From the NCBI GenBank assembly GCA_028571685.1, contig CM053148.1:90852001-90916000 (forward strand): a DNA stretch of 64,000 nt. The letters run 5' to 3'. A program made the translations under genes and the position numbers. Origin of the DNA: Heterohyrax brucei. Lineage: Eukaryota; Chordata; Mammalia; Hyracoidea; Procaviidae. Shown one piece after another: positions 1 through 10,572 of this stretch; position 1 is the first letter of the stretch; every line of letters begins with the position of its first letter. The notes under the pieces are model-generated. The model did not search any database, was not told the DNA's origin, and saw only the letters and a program-made list of their open reading frames with translations.

Positions 1-73
1 CACTTGGAAGATTTGAACTGCTGTCCTTTTGGTTAGCAGGCTTAGCACTTAACCACTACACCACCAGGGCTTC
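1..73 (-). mobile_element. AfroSINE-type tRNA-derived SINE, cut by window edge
   Basis: Antisense head of the SINE. The stretch reads as the complement of the tRNA-like arm, with the B-box-side sequence ttttggttagcag and the antisense 5' end accaccagggctt. The 3' half lies outside the window. Confidence 0.85.
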
Positions 74-377
74 TATGATTGGTGAATCAGGTGTTTCCAT
101 TCCAAAAGGGAGAAAGGGAACGAAAACATGGGATCACAGGTACCAAAGCAGTTCAAAACTGGGCAGAGAAAATCTCCTCAGCTCTTAAAGCCTGAAAATA
201 ATCCTCTGGTTTCCAGGCACATCTAAACAAGTTTAGTGTTCATATTTGTACCAATGTTCTGTTTATGAAATGAAACTTCATCTACAGTTTCCTTCACTTC
301 CTTCTCAACCCCCACTTGTATAATCTCCCTTCTACCAATGAGCTGTTTCCTCCAAGCCTCTACCCTTAACCCTTTAG

Positions 378-515
378 GCACAGCTAACCAAAAAAGTGTT
401 GGCAGTTCAAATCCACCAGGCGCTCCTGGGAAACTCTGTGGGGCCGTTCTGCTCTGACCTATAGAGTTGCTATGAGTCAGAGTTGACTCTGAGGGTTTGC
501 TTGTCTTTTTTCTCC
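378..515 (+). mobile_element. AfroSINE copy, 5'-shortened
   Basis: The copy starts inside the tRNA-like head (gctaaccaaaaaag). It continues through the body (cgctcctgggaaactctgtg) and the RTE-like tail (gttgctatgagtcagagtt) to a T-rich end. A 122-residue minus-strand reading frame over it is a by-product of the SINE. Confidence 0.88.
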
Positions 516-598
516 CCCACCCATAACCCGACTGTAAAGCCACTTTCACATTTTTAGATATTTTAAAGCAGCATCTCACTTTCAGTACCAAATATCAG

Positions 599-967
599 TA
601 TATCAGTCAGGGTTCTCCAGAGAAACCTAACGAATGGGATGCATATGGTGATTTATATTAAGGGGCTGGTTCACGCGGTTACGAGAGTCAACAAGTCTGA
701 AATCTGCAGTCTAGACTGGCAGGCTGGAAGCTTAGACAATAGTTGATGTGAGGGCTGAGGCAGGATCTCTTCTTTTCTGGGACCCCTCTGTTTTGTTTTT
801 AAGGCAGTCAACTGATGGGATGTGACTCACCCACATTATTGATCTTAATCTCCTTTACCTAATGTAGATTACAGACTTACATTGTTAGAATATCTTCATC
901 AGAACACTTACATTGGTGTTTCAGTGTTGTAGCTTAGCCAAGTTGAAAAATAAAATTAATCATCATA
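599..967 (-). mobile_element. Solo LTR, MLT2-like (ERVL) fossil
   Basis: Antisense LTR. It opens with tcagtcagggttctccagag, the complement of the MLT2 3' end, and closes with taaaattaatcatca, the complement of its 5' end. At about 370 bp it looks like a solo LTR with no internal region beside it. ERVL LTRs of this group pre-date the placental radiation, so it is probably over 90 My old. It carries many changes. Confidence 0.75.
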
Positions 968-1069
968 AAAACTGCTAGTCATATTGGATATTTAGCTGCT
1001 TAAAATTTTTGCAAACTTTCTCTCATTTTCTTTCCTATGATCACATTTCCACAAAGAGAGATTAATTAA

Positions 1070-1180
1070 AAGGTTGGCAGTATGACTCCACTAGCCACTG
1101 CTTGGAAACAGCACAGGATGGTTCTACTCTGTGCTTCTGGATTGTTACCGGTCACAATTGACTGGATGGCAACAGGTCAT
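1070..1180 (+). mobile_element. AfroSINE copy, diverged and 5'-truncated
   Basis: It shows ggttggcag, gcttggaaacagc, ggttctactctgtgcttctg and tgactggatggcaacagg in the order of the SINE body and tail. The 5' arm is missing. Confidence 0.7.
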
Positions 1181-2654
1181 ATACATAAAATCTTCATTCA
1201 CATAACAGATTGAATTATTTCCTCAAGATAGAAATGAATGGTTTCTTCCAAGTTCCTCTTATTCGTTCATTCAGAAATATTTTTAGATAGTCTACTATGT
1301 GTAGACATGGGAGATAATGCACACAGTCTCTTCCTTTGTAGAAATTACACTGCAGTGTAGAGAGATTTACAAATAAAATAAAATGATATTAAGTAAGTAG
1401 GTATGTAGTTAAGTGTTATGGATAAATAAATAAAAAAAAAAAGAATCCATGTGGAGGAAATTGTGAGTGACAAGAACTGGCTTATGTTTCAGTAGAACCT
1501 GACATCTGACCATGTCAATAGACACAACTCAGATGGCTTGCACTGCTGACACAATTATCAATAGATGCTGGATACTGCAACCCCTGTGTCTGGAAATCCA
1601 CTTAATAGAATGGACTCAGCAGGTTTCTTGACTTTCTCTATCAATATTTTCAACTGGAAATATGGTGGAGGGTTAGCCAATTGCTGTATTCAAAGTCATG
1701 TGACAGTACTCTCTCAGTATGGTTTTAATTGTAATACTGTAGAAGGCCTGTGAGATTTTACTTTACTTGTAAACTAACGAATTAGCCTGTCACACAAAAT
1801 CAAGAACTATATTGCCAAATGGGCTCTGTTCTTTTGAGTGTTGTGGCAGTAGCAGCTAAAGGGGAAAAATGTGTATCTACATATATATGTCATAGGCTAA
1901 TAGTATGACAAATGGTAGGCTAATATAATACTTATGTGATTCCTTAATTCGGAGTCAAAGATAATCTATTACTCTTATGTCAATTTTCTGTGCACCAATT
2001 CCCACAAGACAACTCGATGTGGTCCAGGTGTTGCCTGTACCTATAGCGGTGGGCGTCACAGGGAGCTGTCTCAAAACTAGGAAAATGATTCGATGTAGGG
2101 TTTATGATGACCTGCTCATCTTCCCATCTGGACAAGGGAGAGAGGAAGATTATCTTTGCTTTGTAGTGTAAGTAAATGTTTCTGGAGGAAAAAGGAAGGA
2201 GTCTCTAGATTTGTTACCCTAGGATGTAAACAAATCGCTTTCAGAAAGAGGAAGAAAGCTTCATTACACTGAAATGACACCACTGAAAGTACAAGCAGGT
2301 ACATGAGAAAATCACAAGAGAATTGTCTTCCAGGAAAAGGAAGACTGGGAAAGTGAGTACATGGCATTCTCTGACTTGTTAGTGAATATTAGTTTCTTAT
2401 TAAGAAAGTAGAAGATTGTGCAAATATAGATAGTAGACCAGGAGCTGGATGGACAAGACGGAAGCAAAATGACTGCTGAAATCCACCTCTGAGATTCACC
2501 AACGCATTGGTCCCACAGTGTCAACGGACATTTATCCATGCCTCTGTTCTTCTGTCTTCAGTTGATTTCAACCTCAAGGTGTTTAGAATACAGTAGGAGC
2601 AGTCCCAAGAGTCATGGAACAAAATTATAGCAACAGCGACAACAATAATATTTA
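1181..2654. other. No recognisable gene or repeat
   Basis: AT-rich sequence with only short open frames and no domain that I recognise. Positions 1262-1320 vaguely resemble an ancient mammalian repeat (ttcattcag...ctactatgtg), too weak to assign. Confidence 0.4.
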
Positions 2655-2985
2655 AAAAGAAAGGGAGAAAGGAAGGGAGGGGAGGAGGGAAGAAAGGTAG
2701 GGAAGGACGGAGAGAGGGAGAGAGAGGAAGGAAAGAAAGAAGGAAGGAAGGAAGGAAAGAGAAAGAAAGAAAGGAAAAAAGAAAGAAAAAGAAAGGAAGA
2801 AAGAAAGAAAGGAAGGGAGGAAGGAAGGAAGGGAAGGACAGAGAGAGGAAGAGAGAGGAAGGAAAGAAAGAAGGAAGGAAAGAAAGAGAAAGGAAAAAAG
2901 AAAGAAAAAAGAAAGAGAAAGAAAGAAAGGAAGAAAGGAAGAAAGAAAGGAAGGGAGGAAGGAAGGAAGGGAAGAAGGAAGAAGT
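2655..2985. repeat. Polypurine GGAA/GAAA tract with ~131 bp higher-order period
   Basis: An almost uninterrupted purine strand of about 330 bp, made of gaaa, ggaa and gaga units. It is not uniform. A segment starting gggaaggac and followed by gagagag appears at 2700 and again at 2831, and both copies end in ggaagggaggaaggaagg. This indicates tandem duplication of a unit of about 131-138 bp. The 158-residue Ser/Phe/Leu-only minus frame is an artefact of this composition. Confidence 0.93.
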
Positions 2986-3116
2986 CATATTTTCCAATTA
3001 CTGTATTTTGTGGGTGAAGACACTTTTCTCCGAAGCCTCCAAATAGAACTTGCTTCTGGTTCCATCATCTATAATTCATTCACATGACTGTTCTGAACCT
3101 GCCACTAGTGTAAACA

Positions 3117-3233
3117 AGAAACCAAACCCACTGCCATCGAGCCTGTTCTGACTTGTTGCCAGAAGAGAACTGGCCCATGGAGTTTCCATGGAGCAGCTGG
3201 TGGATTCGAATTCTTTACTTTTTGGTTAGTGGC
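3117..3233 (-). mobile_element. AfroSINE copy, tail and body part (split by an LTR)
   Basis: Antisense SINE from tail (aaaccaaacccactgccatc) through tggtggattcgaattc to ttttggttagtggc, where an LTR interrupts it. The head resumes at 3728-3756 (aagcagttaaccactatgcc). The interruption proves the SINE is older than that LTR. Confidence 0.9.
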
Positions 3234-3722
3234 TGTTTTAGTCAGCTAGGCTGCTCTAACAGAGTGGATGGCTTTAACAAAGAAAGGTTTATTCTTACAC
3301 AGTCCGGTAGGTTGCAAGTCCATATTCAGGGTGTCCACTCCAGGGAAAGACTTTCCCCTTGTCGGCTCTGGAGGAAAGTCCGGTATTGCATCACTCTTTG
3401 TCCAGGGAGCATCCTCACGCAAGAACCTCTGGTCTGAAGGACGCGCTCTGCTCCTGGTGCTGCTTGCTTGATGGTAGCAAGGTTCTCAAATTGTCCTTTG
3501 TTTCTTTTTCCTTTATTCCTTGCAAGCTAAAAGCATTAAGGGTGGGGCAAGCCATACTCCAGGGAAACTCCCCCCACAGCAGGAATTCACAGCCCCACCC
3601 TAATCCTTTAACATACAGGTTAGCGAAACCACACAATGGAGGACAGTCCCAAGATACTGGGAACCATATCCCAGCCACGTGGCTGCACACATTTTTGGGG
3701 GGACACAATTCCAACCATGACA
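3234..3722 (-). mobile_element. ERVL-MaLR solo LTR inserted in a SINE (fossil)
   Basis: Antisense LTR of 489 bp. It begins TGTTTTAG and ends CATGACA, with the 5 bp target duplication gtggc at 3229-3233 and 3723-3727. A 5 bp duplication is usual for ERVL/MaLR. It resembles the LTRs at 13946, 29781, 32406 and 37468, suggesting one afrotherian MaLR group. Both ends look whole. The interior is decayed and no internal region is present. Confidence 0.88.
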
Positions 3723-3727
3723 GTGGC

Positions 3728-3756
3728 TGAAGCAGTTAACCACTATGCCACCAGTA
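3728..3756 (-). mobile_element. AfroSINE copy, head part (continues 3117-3233)
   Basis: Antisense 5' end of the SINE (gttaaccactatgccaccag), directly after the LTR's right-hand target duplication. Confidence 0.85.
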
Positions 3757-3928
3757 TAAGGGGTATAGAATTACCAGAAAAGGCTTCAATAAGCCAAGCA
3801 AAGTAGAAAGGGAAATGCCTACTAGAGGGTGCAATGGGAGTGGGAAGCAACCTTGACTTGGAGGCTTCTGACACTAATGTTGGAATACCTGACTGGAAGG
3901 TTAAACAGGAACTAAATAGCTGAGGGGA

Positions 3929-3984
3929 GGGGAACCTGCTGCCATCACGGTTGAGTGGGTTCTGAATCACAGCAATCCTATAGT
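3929..3984 (-). repeat. Solitary SINE/RTE-type 3' tail
   Basis: Antisense tail only: aacctgctgccatc then ttctgaatcacagcaatcc. No SINE arm or body follows. The surrounding 3757-4055 shows nothing else. Confidence 0.5.
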
Positions 3985-4055
3985 TGAAGGGGGTAAAAAT
4001 GTTTCCGGAAGAAAACTCAATATTGGAAAGAAAAGGAAAATTGGATGGAGGTAAG

Positions 4056-4456
4056 GTTATGGATTGAATTATTTCCCCCCAAAATACGCGTTGTAACTTT
4101 TGACCTCTATGCCTACGGTTATAATTTGAGAACGAGTTGTTTTTGTTATTTTAGTAAGGCAAGATTACTATAGGTTGTGTCTTGAGTCAATTTCTTTCAA
4201 AATATAAAAGGATTAGATTAGGCTCGCAGGATGGGCTAAGGTAAACAAAAAGCCACATGGAGATCTCCAGGGAGCCAGGAAACATGCTGGCTGAAGAGGC
4301 ATGGGCAACCCCTCAGAGCTGACACAGAAAGAAAGCCATTCCCTAGAACTTGATCCATGAATTCAGACTTCTAACCTCCTAAACCATGAAAAAATAAATC
4401 TGTTTGTTAAAGCCATCCACTTGGGGTATTTCTGTTAAAGCATAGATAAATCACTA
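4056..4456 (+). mobile_element. ERVL-MaLR solo LTR (fossil)
   Basis: Sense LTR of about 400 bp. The start is gttatggattgaatta, the mid part has the MaLR pattern, and the 3' part reads cttctaacctcctaaacc, aataaatctg, then ccacttggggtatttctg. The aataaa is the likely old poly(A) signal. It is similar to the LTR at 23814. Decayed and old. Confidence 0.8.
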
Positions 4457-4465
4457 TTTGGCACC

Positions 4466-4917
4466 AAAATACTGTGGTATTTTCAATTGCCTTGTTAGCA
4501 CTGGTAAACTAGGCGTTGCATAGGCAAGACTGAAGATGAATTAATGCCTTTGAATTAAGGTGGTGGGGAACAATAATGAATATGCCATAGACTAGTAGAA
4601 CAAACAAATCTGTCTTGGAAGAAATATGACCATATTGCTTCTTGGAGGCAAGGATGGCAAGATTTCATCTCACATGCTTTGGACATGTTATCGGAGGAAT
4701 CAGTTCCTAGAGAAGGACACCATGCTTTGATAAAGCAGAAGGGTGGAAGAAGAGAGAAAGCCTCTCAACAAGATAAGCTGACACCGTAACTGCAATAGTG
4801 GACTCAAACACAGCAATGATTGCCAGGATGAGCAGTATTATGCAACATTTTGCTTTATTGTATACAGGGTGACAGAGATTCAGGACTGACTCAAAAACAC
4901 CCACCACCAACAACTTC
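4466..4917 (+). mobile_element. RTE LINE 3' end (C-terminal coding region and tail)
   Basis: Sense RTE fragment. Recognisable steps are cttggaagaaatatg, gcaaggatggcaag, catgctttggacatgttatc, and the tail cacccaccaccaacaac. This corresponds to the region after the reverse-transcriptase domain of the LINE (the 'FGHVI..DQ.LEKD' block). The frame is broken by stops and shifts. It starts right after the 4056 LTR. Confidence 0.82.
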
Positions 4918-5244
4918 TTGAAAGAAATTATTAGCTTTTCTGATTATACGTATTTTGGCTGTTGCGTGATTCCCACTCATTCTAAGCCTGGATCAAAAAA
5001 GTGTAAATTTTTTATGAAAAAGGTATATATAGAAAGAAATAATATGCTTTAATAGACAAAGATTTGTCAAAAAACTGAAACTGTGATGGAATGAATACTC
5101 CTCTACATGTCATAGAAGTAGTAGAGTGTTCGCAGAAACCAAAAGACTTTACTATGGGCAAGAAAGCACATTAGACATACTAGCCTACTATCTCATCCTA
5201 CACTGGTATGATCCACAAAATGATGGAATTTACAGAGGGAAAAG
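4918..5244. other. No recognisable gene or repeat
   Basis: AT-rich with short open frames only. I see nothing assignable. Confidence 0.4.
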
Positions 5245-5404
5245 ACAAGCAAACCCACTGTTATCCGGTCAATTCCAACTCATAATGACTTCGTAGGTCA
5301 GAGTAGAGCTGTCTCATGGGGTTGCCGAGGAGCACCTGCTGGATTCGAAAGGCTGACCTTTTGGTGAGCAGCCTAGCTCTTAACTACAGAGCCACGGCAG
5401 CTTC
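5245..5404 (-). mobile_element. AfroSINE copy, near full length
   Basis: Antisense tail (caaacccactgttatcc), body (gagtagagctgtctcatggg) and head (ctgaccttttggtgagcagc) in order. Confidence 0.9.
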
Positions 5405-6267
5405 TTAGACAGGAGAGGTACGTATTTCCCTCTCTTATTGAATCCTTACCTCTGAGCTTGAATTTCCAAAGTTCTTCTTGGCAGATGGGTGCAAAGGCAA
5501 AGTCAAGATAGGGAGGTGTGCGCAGTGTTCACAGCTGGTAAGGGAAATAATTTGTTTCTTTCCTATCTACATCTAATTCTCATTATCACTTACCTATGAA
5601 AAGATGCTAAAAATAACATTAATGCTTAAAACTCTCCTGTTTTTTCTCCTCATGTCCCGTAGAAAGTATATGAAACTTGCTTAGCAAAGTCTGACTTGTT
5701 TCAATATACCAAACTGAAATAATTTGTAGATGCACGGAAGAACCACTGAAAAAAGAGATCATGAAATTTTGAAAGCCTCGTGTGTTTTATTATCACCCAT
5801 TTCCCTCCTTTAAGAAGTTCCATTCAATCACCCATTCCTTTATTCTCAGCACATATGTTCTCAATTTGCTCTGTATCAATTTGCATTTATTTGTGGATCA
5901 CTGTTGGTAAAACATTTTCTTAATGTTGTGTGAATGTACGTTTTATTTTTCTGGCTCCACAACTGGATGAAATTTTTCTGCAGGACAAGCACTTAATGGA
6001 CTCCCTATGCCCCTTAGCTAGGACATGTGTTCAATAAAAGTTTATGGAAAATGAAAATGCTTGCTTCAAAACTCCTCTCAACACAAAGCACTGAAACTAT
6101 AAAGAAAAAGATCAACTGATTGGATCAAACATTGTACCTTTTGTACATTTAATGATAATGAATGAGCAAGATGAAAAGACAAATTAGAAATGTTAAAAGT
6201 ATCTATCACATGCAAAAACTCAATCATTAATAAAGAAGTTAATTTAAATGAATACTAAGGAACTTTT
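5405..6267. other. No recognisable gene or repeat
   Basis: AT-rich sequence. A short piece near 6015-6050 (acatgtgttcaataaaag) is weakly like an old MIR 3' end and is not called. Confidence 0.4.
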
Positions 6268-6366
6268 TGTTGTAAGGTGCCATTGAATTGGCTCCAACTC
6301 AGAAAACTTATATCTAACAGAATGGCATTGCTCAATCCTGTATCTTCCTCACAATAGTTGCTATCA
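6268..6366 (-). mobile_element. RTE LINE 3' terminus
   Basis: Antisense RTE end. It has ttgttgtaaggtgccattga (complement of the ...ggcacctaacaaca tail), then tggctccaactcag and cttcctcacaatagttgct. Only about 100 bp of the 3' end is present. Confidence 0.75.
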
Positions 6367-6429
6367 TTTAACTTGATAGTAAAAAATAAACACTCCAATA
6401 TACAAGTGAATAGGAGTCATAAACATGAC

Positions 6430-6540
6430 ATTTGAAATGATAATAGACAGACAGGTAGGTAAGTGGGTATGTAAGTAGGTAAATAGAGACATATATGCAG
6501 ATATGCATAGATACATACATAGATACATACATAGATGCAC
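6430..6540. repeat. Interrupted tetranucleotide repeat
   Basis: Mixed gtag/ggta and cata/gata units: acagacaggtaggtaagtgg, then catagatacatacatag twice over. A Met/Tyr/Leu-rich minus frame over it is a composition artefact. Confidence 0.75.
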
Positions 6541-6937
6541 AGAATTAATCAAATGGAAAACATGTTGACACCATTACTGAACAAAGAAAATACAGTTTAA
6601 ACAAATGTACAACATAGCTTTACCTCTTACATTGCCGCAGAACAACAGACATAATAATGGTAAATATTGGTATGACTGTGAGTGAACTCAGAATTTTTTA
6701 GACCTAGGGAGAGATGCCAATTCCTGTAAGCTTCACAGGGATTTCACCAACTGAATCAAATATTTAAATAAGTATTAAATGATCCAACTTTTGCTCTAAG
6801 TTGGATGAATTTATCCTGAGAAAACACTGAGTGTCTTTAATGACATAAACTTGTAGATCATCAAGGTAATAATATGATAATGGTTTAGTTTTCAGAAAAT
6901 TATTAATAAGCATAAAGCGATACAGATGGATGGATTG
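6541..6937. other. No recognisable gene or repeat
   Basis: AT-rich sequence with nothing assignable. Confidence 0.4.
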
Positions 6938-7276
6938 TGGGTTAAAGTAGAGAATACCAGAAGGGTGTTTACCTCTGTTTTATTGACTATGCAAAGAAGT
7001 TTGACTGTGTGGCTTTTAACAAACTATGCATAACCTTGCAAAGAACTGAAATTCCAGAACACTTAATTGTGCTCATGAGGAATGTTGCTTAGACCAAGAG
7101 GCCATTGTTTCAACAGAAGAGGCGGATACTGAGTGGTTTAAATTCAGGAAAGGTGTGCTTCAGAGTTGTATCCTTTCACCACCCATATTCAATTTTTATG
7201 CTGAACAAATAATGCAAGAAGCTCCACTAGGTGAAGAACAGAGCATCACTGTTGGAAGAAGACTCATTAACACCCT
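6938..7276 (+). mobile_element. RTE LINE reverse-transcriptase fragment
   Basis: Sense RTE ORF2 piece. Around 6976-7008 it encodes CFIDYAKKFDC, which matches the RTE RT motif FIDYAKAFDC with its catalytic first Asp. Further on, WFKFRKGVLQSCILSPPIFN matches the 'KGV.QGCILSP..FN' block, with Ser in place of Gly. The fragment stops just before the YADD box, at GRRLIN, where LTR sequence begins. Frame changes are present (near 7085). Confidence 0.88.
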
Positions 7277-7752
7277 AGAAGTCCAAATTCAGGGTGCCGG
7301 CTCCAGGAGAAAGCTGTCTATCCCTCTTGACTCTGGAGGAAGGTCCTTGTCATTAATCTTGCCCTGAGTTTAGGAGCTCCTCAGTGAAGGGACTCCAAGT
7401 CTAAAGGTCATACTCTGCTCTCACCTCTGCTTTCTTGGTGGTAGGAGGTCCCTATCTCTCTGCTGGCTTCTCTGTCCTTTTGTCTTTGCTAAAAGTTTAT
7501 GCAGGCCACACCCCAGAAAACAACTCTTATGTTGGATTAGGGCTACGACCTGAGTAAGGGTGCTGTATTTCACTTTGATCCTCTTAAAAATTACTTAATC
7601 TTGCCTCATTAACATCAGGCAGAGATTAGAATTTGCAGCAGACTGGAAAATTACATCAGATCACAAAATAGAGGACAACCATACAACACTGGGAAACACG
7701 GCCTAGCCAAATTGACACAGATTTTGTGGGGGAACATGAAAGTTATCATGCT
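7277..7752 (-). mobile_element. ERVL-MaLR LTR, incomplete (fossil)
   Basis: Antisense LTR body: ctagaagtccaaattcaggg, then tctggaggaaggtccttgtc, ending near gggggaacatgaaagttatc. It abuts the RTE fragment on its left, and its terminal part there is absent. It belongs to the same group as the LTR at 3234. Broken. Confidence 0.82.
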
Positions 7753-8990
7753 CTTATCAAGCTGTGGTTACTTGTGATTGCTACTAAATATAGAGGTCAC
7801 AAAAAGTACCCCTCAAAGAATCACTTCATATCCAGTTATACTCCTTCCTGCCAGTATCTCAGTGACTCTCCTTTCTTGTAAGAATCAGAGTTAATTTGCC
7901 CTGCCAGGATGTCAACTCATTTGTGTGCTATCTGGTTTATTATAAGGGGTCGTTAAATAGACAAGTGGCACCACTGATGTTATGTTTCCGTGATAATTAT
8001 TTAAGTTGTATATCCCTTAAATACTAATGTTTGTGGTAGGATTTTTCCTTTTTATTTGTTATTATAGAGTCTGCCATTCTTTCCATGTACAAATGTATAG
8101 CTGTATTCATGTCTCATAAATAAATGGCTCTGTCTGATCAACACACACAAATGATCACTGATGTATAAACTGGTTTCTGTGTGTGACACAGGTAAGGCGA
8201 CAGTCGAAGCCTAGAATGGAAAGATTCTTTTCCTCTGTGTGACAAATAAAACTGGAACCATTAACGAAGTCTGCATCCAAGTTTTATTGATTACCTGTGA
8301 TTTCCCCTTGCTTATTCCAGCCAACCAATTTGAAAATCACACTCAGGAAATGACACTTATATAAAACTGAAGAAATTCAACCATTACCGAGAAGTTAGTG
8401 GTGGACTTCGTAGCCAGTAGGTGCTACTGTAGAACAAAGTGAACAGGACCCAACTTCTCCAAGCAAGACTCTCATATTGATACTTTGATTTTCATGGATC
8501 ATTATGTAAGAAGGTATGTGTGGGATTTAGAATAAGATGATAGCACGTAAGAATTACAGTGTATGTTGTTACATTTTATTCTATCACAAGTCCTATGGTA
8601 ATCTACAATTCATTTGAAATATTTTCCACAAATTTATGAAGCAAGTGTACGATCCTGACTTCAATAATTTGAATTTGATGCTCTATTTTTTGCTATTCTC
8701 TGACACTATCATTACATCTACAAATAAGAAGAAGCTGTGTGTATAAAGCTCTAATTGAACACATTTTCCTTTTGTATGTTAACTGAGACGAATGCAAACT
8801 TAGAAAGACAGATGATCTCTTTTATTTTTATTTTTTTCATAATTTTAAGCTAGGTATGCCTCAAATAAGGAATTACTTATTTTAATAAATAAACAGAAAA
8901 CTCAGTCATATTCCCATATAAGCTATTTTCATTCACTTGTAGTTATTTAAAGAAAATTCATGTTTTCTCTTAGATGGTATTACCCGGAAC
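7753..8990. other. No recognisable gene or repeat (1.2 kb)
   Basis: AT-rich, many stops in all frames, no domain or repeat I recognise. Confidence 0.4.
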
Positions 8991-9150
8991 AAATGAAACA
9001 CACTGTCGTAAAGTCAGTTCTGACTCGTAGAGACCATATAGAACAGAGTAGAACTGCTCCATATATTTTCTAAGGAGCACCTGGTGGATTTGAACTGCCA
9101 GCTGTTCAGTTAGCAGCAGTAGCCCTTAACCACTACACCACCAGGATCTG
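8991..9150 (-). mobile_element. AfroSINE copy
   Basis: Antisense, near full length. The tail is weak (cactgtcgtaaagtcag). The body is clear (gaacagagtagaactgctcc). The head ends in ccactacaccaccagga. Confidence 0.9.
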
Positions 9151-9476
9151 TAAACATAGTACTAGACAGTAACCTCACTCCAGTTCTCTAGCATTGTGAT
9201 GAAAATGGGTTACACTTCACTCCATTTAAAAATTTCTTCCAACACTGAAAAGAAACATTAGGATTTGTGATCCCCATGTCCATAAGACAAAGTGACTTCC
9301 AAGTCCTTTGATCAGATGGAATGCTCTCTGCTGTACAACTCCTTGAAATCACTAATCAATAAATCACCACTTTTGTCCAAGTAGACACAATTTGCAGAGA
9401 CTAGAAAGTTGTGGCTTTGTAATATCCAGGATAAAATCTGTACTTGTATTTAGGATGTAGCATTTACGTTTATAAG
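9151..9476. other. No recognisable gene or repeat
   Basis: Nothing assignable between the SINE and the mariner region. Confidence 0.35.
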
Positions 9477-9815
9477 AAGTATGATAATTAGATTCCCAAA
9501 CTCATCCTAGAAAAAGTGGTACATAACTCATTGCTGAATATCACTACAGTCACATAAGAAATACTCCCCATGGGAAGCTCTGCACCTACGCCAGCACCTA
9601 GTCCACCCTTCAAAGCAATTTTGACTCTTTTTTTGAAATGGACATCAGGGCTGCCGTTGTATTGCCGTGATGTCTTCAATGTTAGTGAAATGTCTTCCTT
9701 TCACTTTTTCTTTCATCTTTGGGTAAAGAAAAAGTCACTGGCAGCCAGATTATGTGAGTATGCAGGATGTTCTAATATAATTATTTGGCTAAAAGCTGCC
9801 TCACAGACACTATAC
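9477..9815 (-). mobile_element. Mariner-like DNA transposon, 3' part
   Basis: Read on the minus strand, this encodes the C-terminal part of a mariner transposase. A piece like 'LLAK..YSPDLA.SDFFLFPKMKEKVKGRHFTNIEDI' is recognisable in scattered frames at 9815-9660, followed by a 'KIALKGG' piece equivalent to the 'F..CF..W..RW' block. The left boundary (gataattagattcccaaact) resembles a degraded terminal inverted repeat. The frame is broken, so no transposase can be made. The 5' half is missing. Confidence 0.65.
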
Positions 9816-10022
9816 AATTAAGTTTGTAAACCATGCTAACGTGTGTTATGGCCCCTCAAGAGAGAGTTCCAAAATAGCTTTAAAGGCTGGACTGGCGCTG
9901 GCATCTGTGCATAGGTTTCCAAGGGAAGTACTTTGGAGGTGACCATAGTGATATTCAGCAATGAGATATTTAGCTTAGCATTATTAAGTTCACAGACTTA
10001 ATTGTCAGACCTTGTATACAGG
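9816..10022 (+). mobile_element. Mariner-like copy in opposite orientation, internally deleted
   Basis: About 110 bp here (9865-9975) are the inverted counterpart of 9540-9640. The two share gtgatattcagcaatgag, ggctggact(ggcg)ctgg and an agctt(t)aaggctgg-like block. The 3' end reads aacttaattgtcagacctt-like sequence (ttaattgtcagaccttgtat), a mariner terminal repeat. The left part (acaattaagtttgtaaacc at 9816) resembles the same terminal sequence, so this may be a short MITE-like derivative with both ends and no transposase. Confidence 0.55.
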
Positions 10023-10243
10023 TGTGTGTATACACAGATGCACACATATGTGCATATATTTGACATATCGATGGCACTTGGCTTGGCATGACATGTTCTA
10101 TACGATTATAAAAAGTATAACACATCTGTAAATTTGAAGAGTTCAAATATACATGTGACTTAAAAAAATTCTCATGCTCACTTACTAAAATTAGTATGTA
10201 GATCAAATGTAGCCCTTCGGAATTTGTTTTGCATTTTTAACCA

Positions 10244-10400
10244 TTGTTGTAGGTTTTATTACTTGATGTCAAGTTGGCACCATCTCACAGGAACTCTATC
10301 ATGTTCAATGGAACAAAACATTACCCAGACGTGTGCCATCTTCACAATTGGTGGTATGGCCAAGTCCATTGTTGCAGCTATGGGGCATTTTTCGCACCTG
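10244..10400 (-). mobile_element. RTE LINE 3' terminus
   Basis: Antisense RTE end. Blocks in order are aatggaacaaaacattaccc, tgccatcttcacaattggtg, and tccattgttgcagctatggg. These parallel the copies at 16168 and 22711. Confidence 0.7.
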
Positions 10401-10407
10401 TATATAT

Positions 10408-10572
10408 AAGGGGGAAATGCTGGTGGCGTAGTGGGTTAAGTGCTATGCTTGTTAATCAAGAGGTTGGCAGTTCAAGTCCTCCAGGCACTCCTCAAAAACT
10501 CCAGGGGGCAGTTCTACTCTGACCTATAGGGTCTCTATGAGTTGAACCTTACTCCACAGCAGTAAATTTTGC
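10408..10572 (+). mobile_element. AfroSINE copy
   Basis: Head gctggtggcgtagtgggtta with A-box-like tggcgtagtgg. Promoter B-box region ggcagttcaagtcc. Body gggggcagttctactctgac. Tail ggtctctatgagttgaacc. Confidence 0.9.

Noticed and set aside
2521-2997. 158-residue minus-strand frame rich in Ser, Phe, Leu and Pro
   Set aside because: It lies over the GGAA/GAAA tract. Purine repeats give long stop-free frames by composition alone, and no domain is present.
6430-6540. Direct repeats that could suggest a CRISPR-like array
   Set aside because: Units are 4 bp without spacers, a degenerate microsatellite in a mammalian-type sequence.
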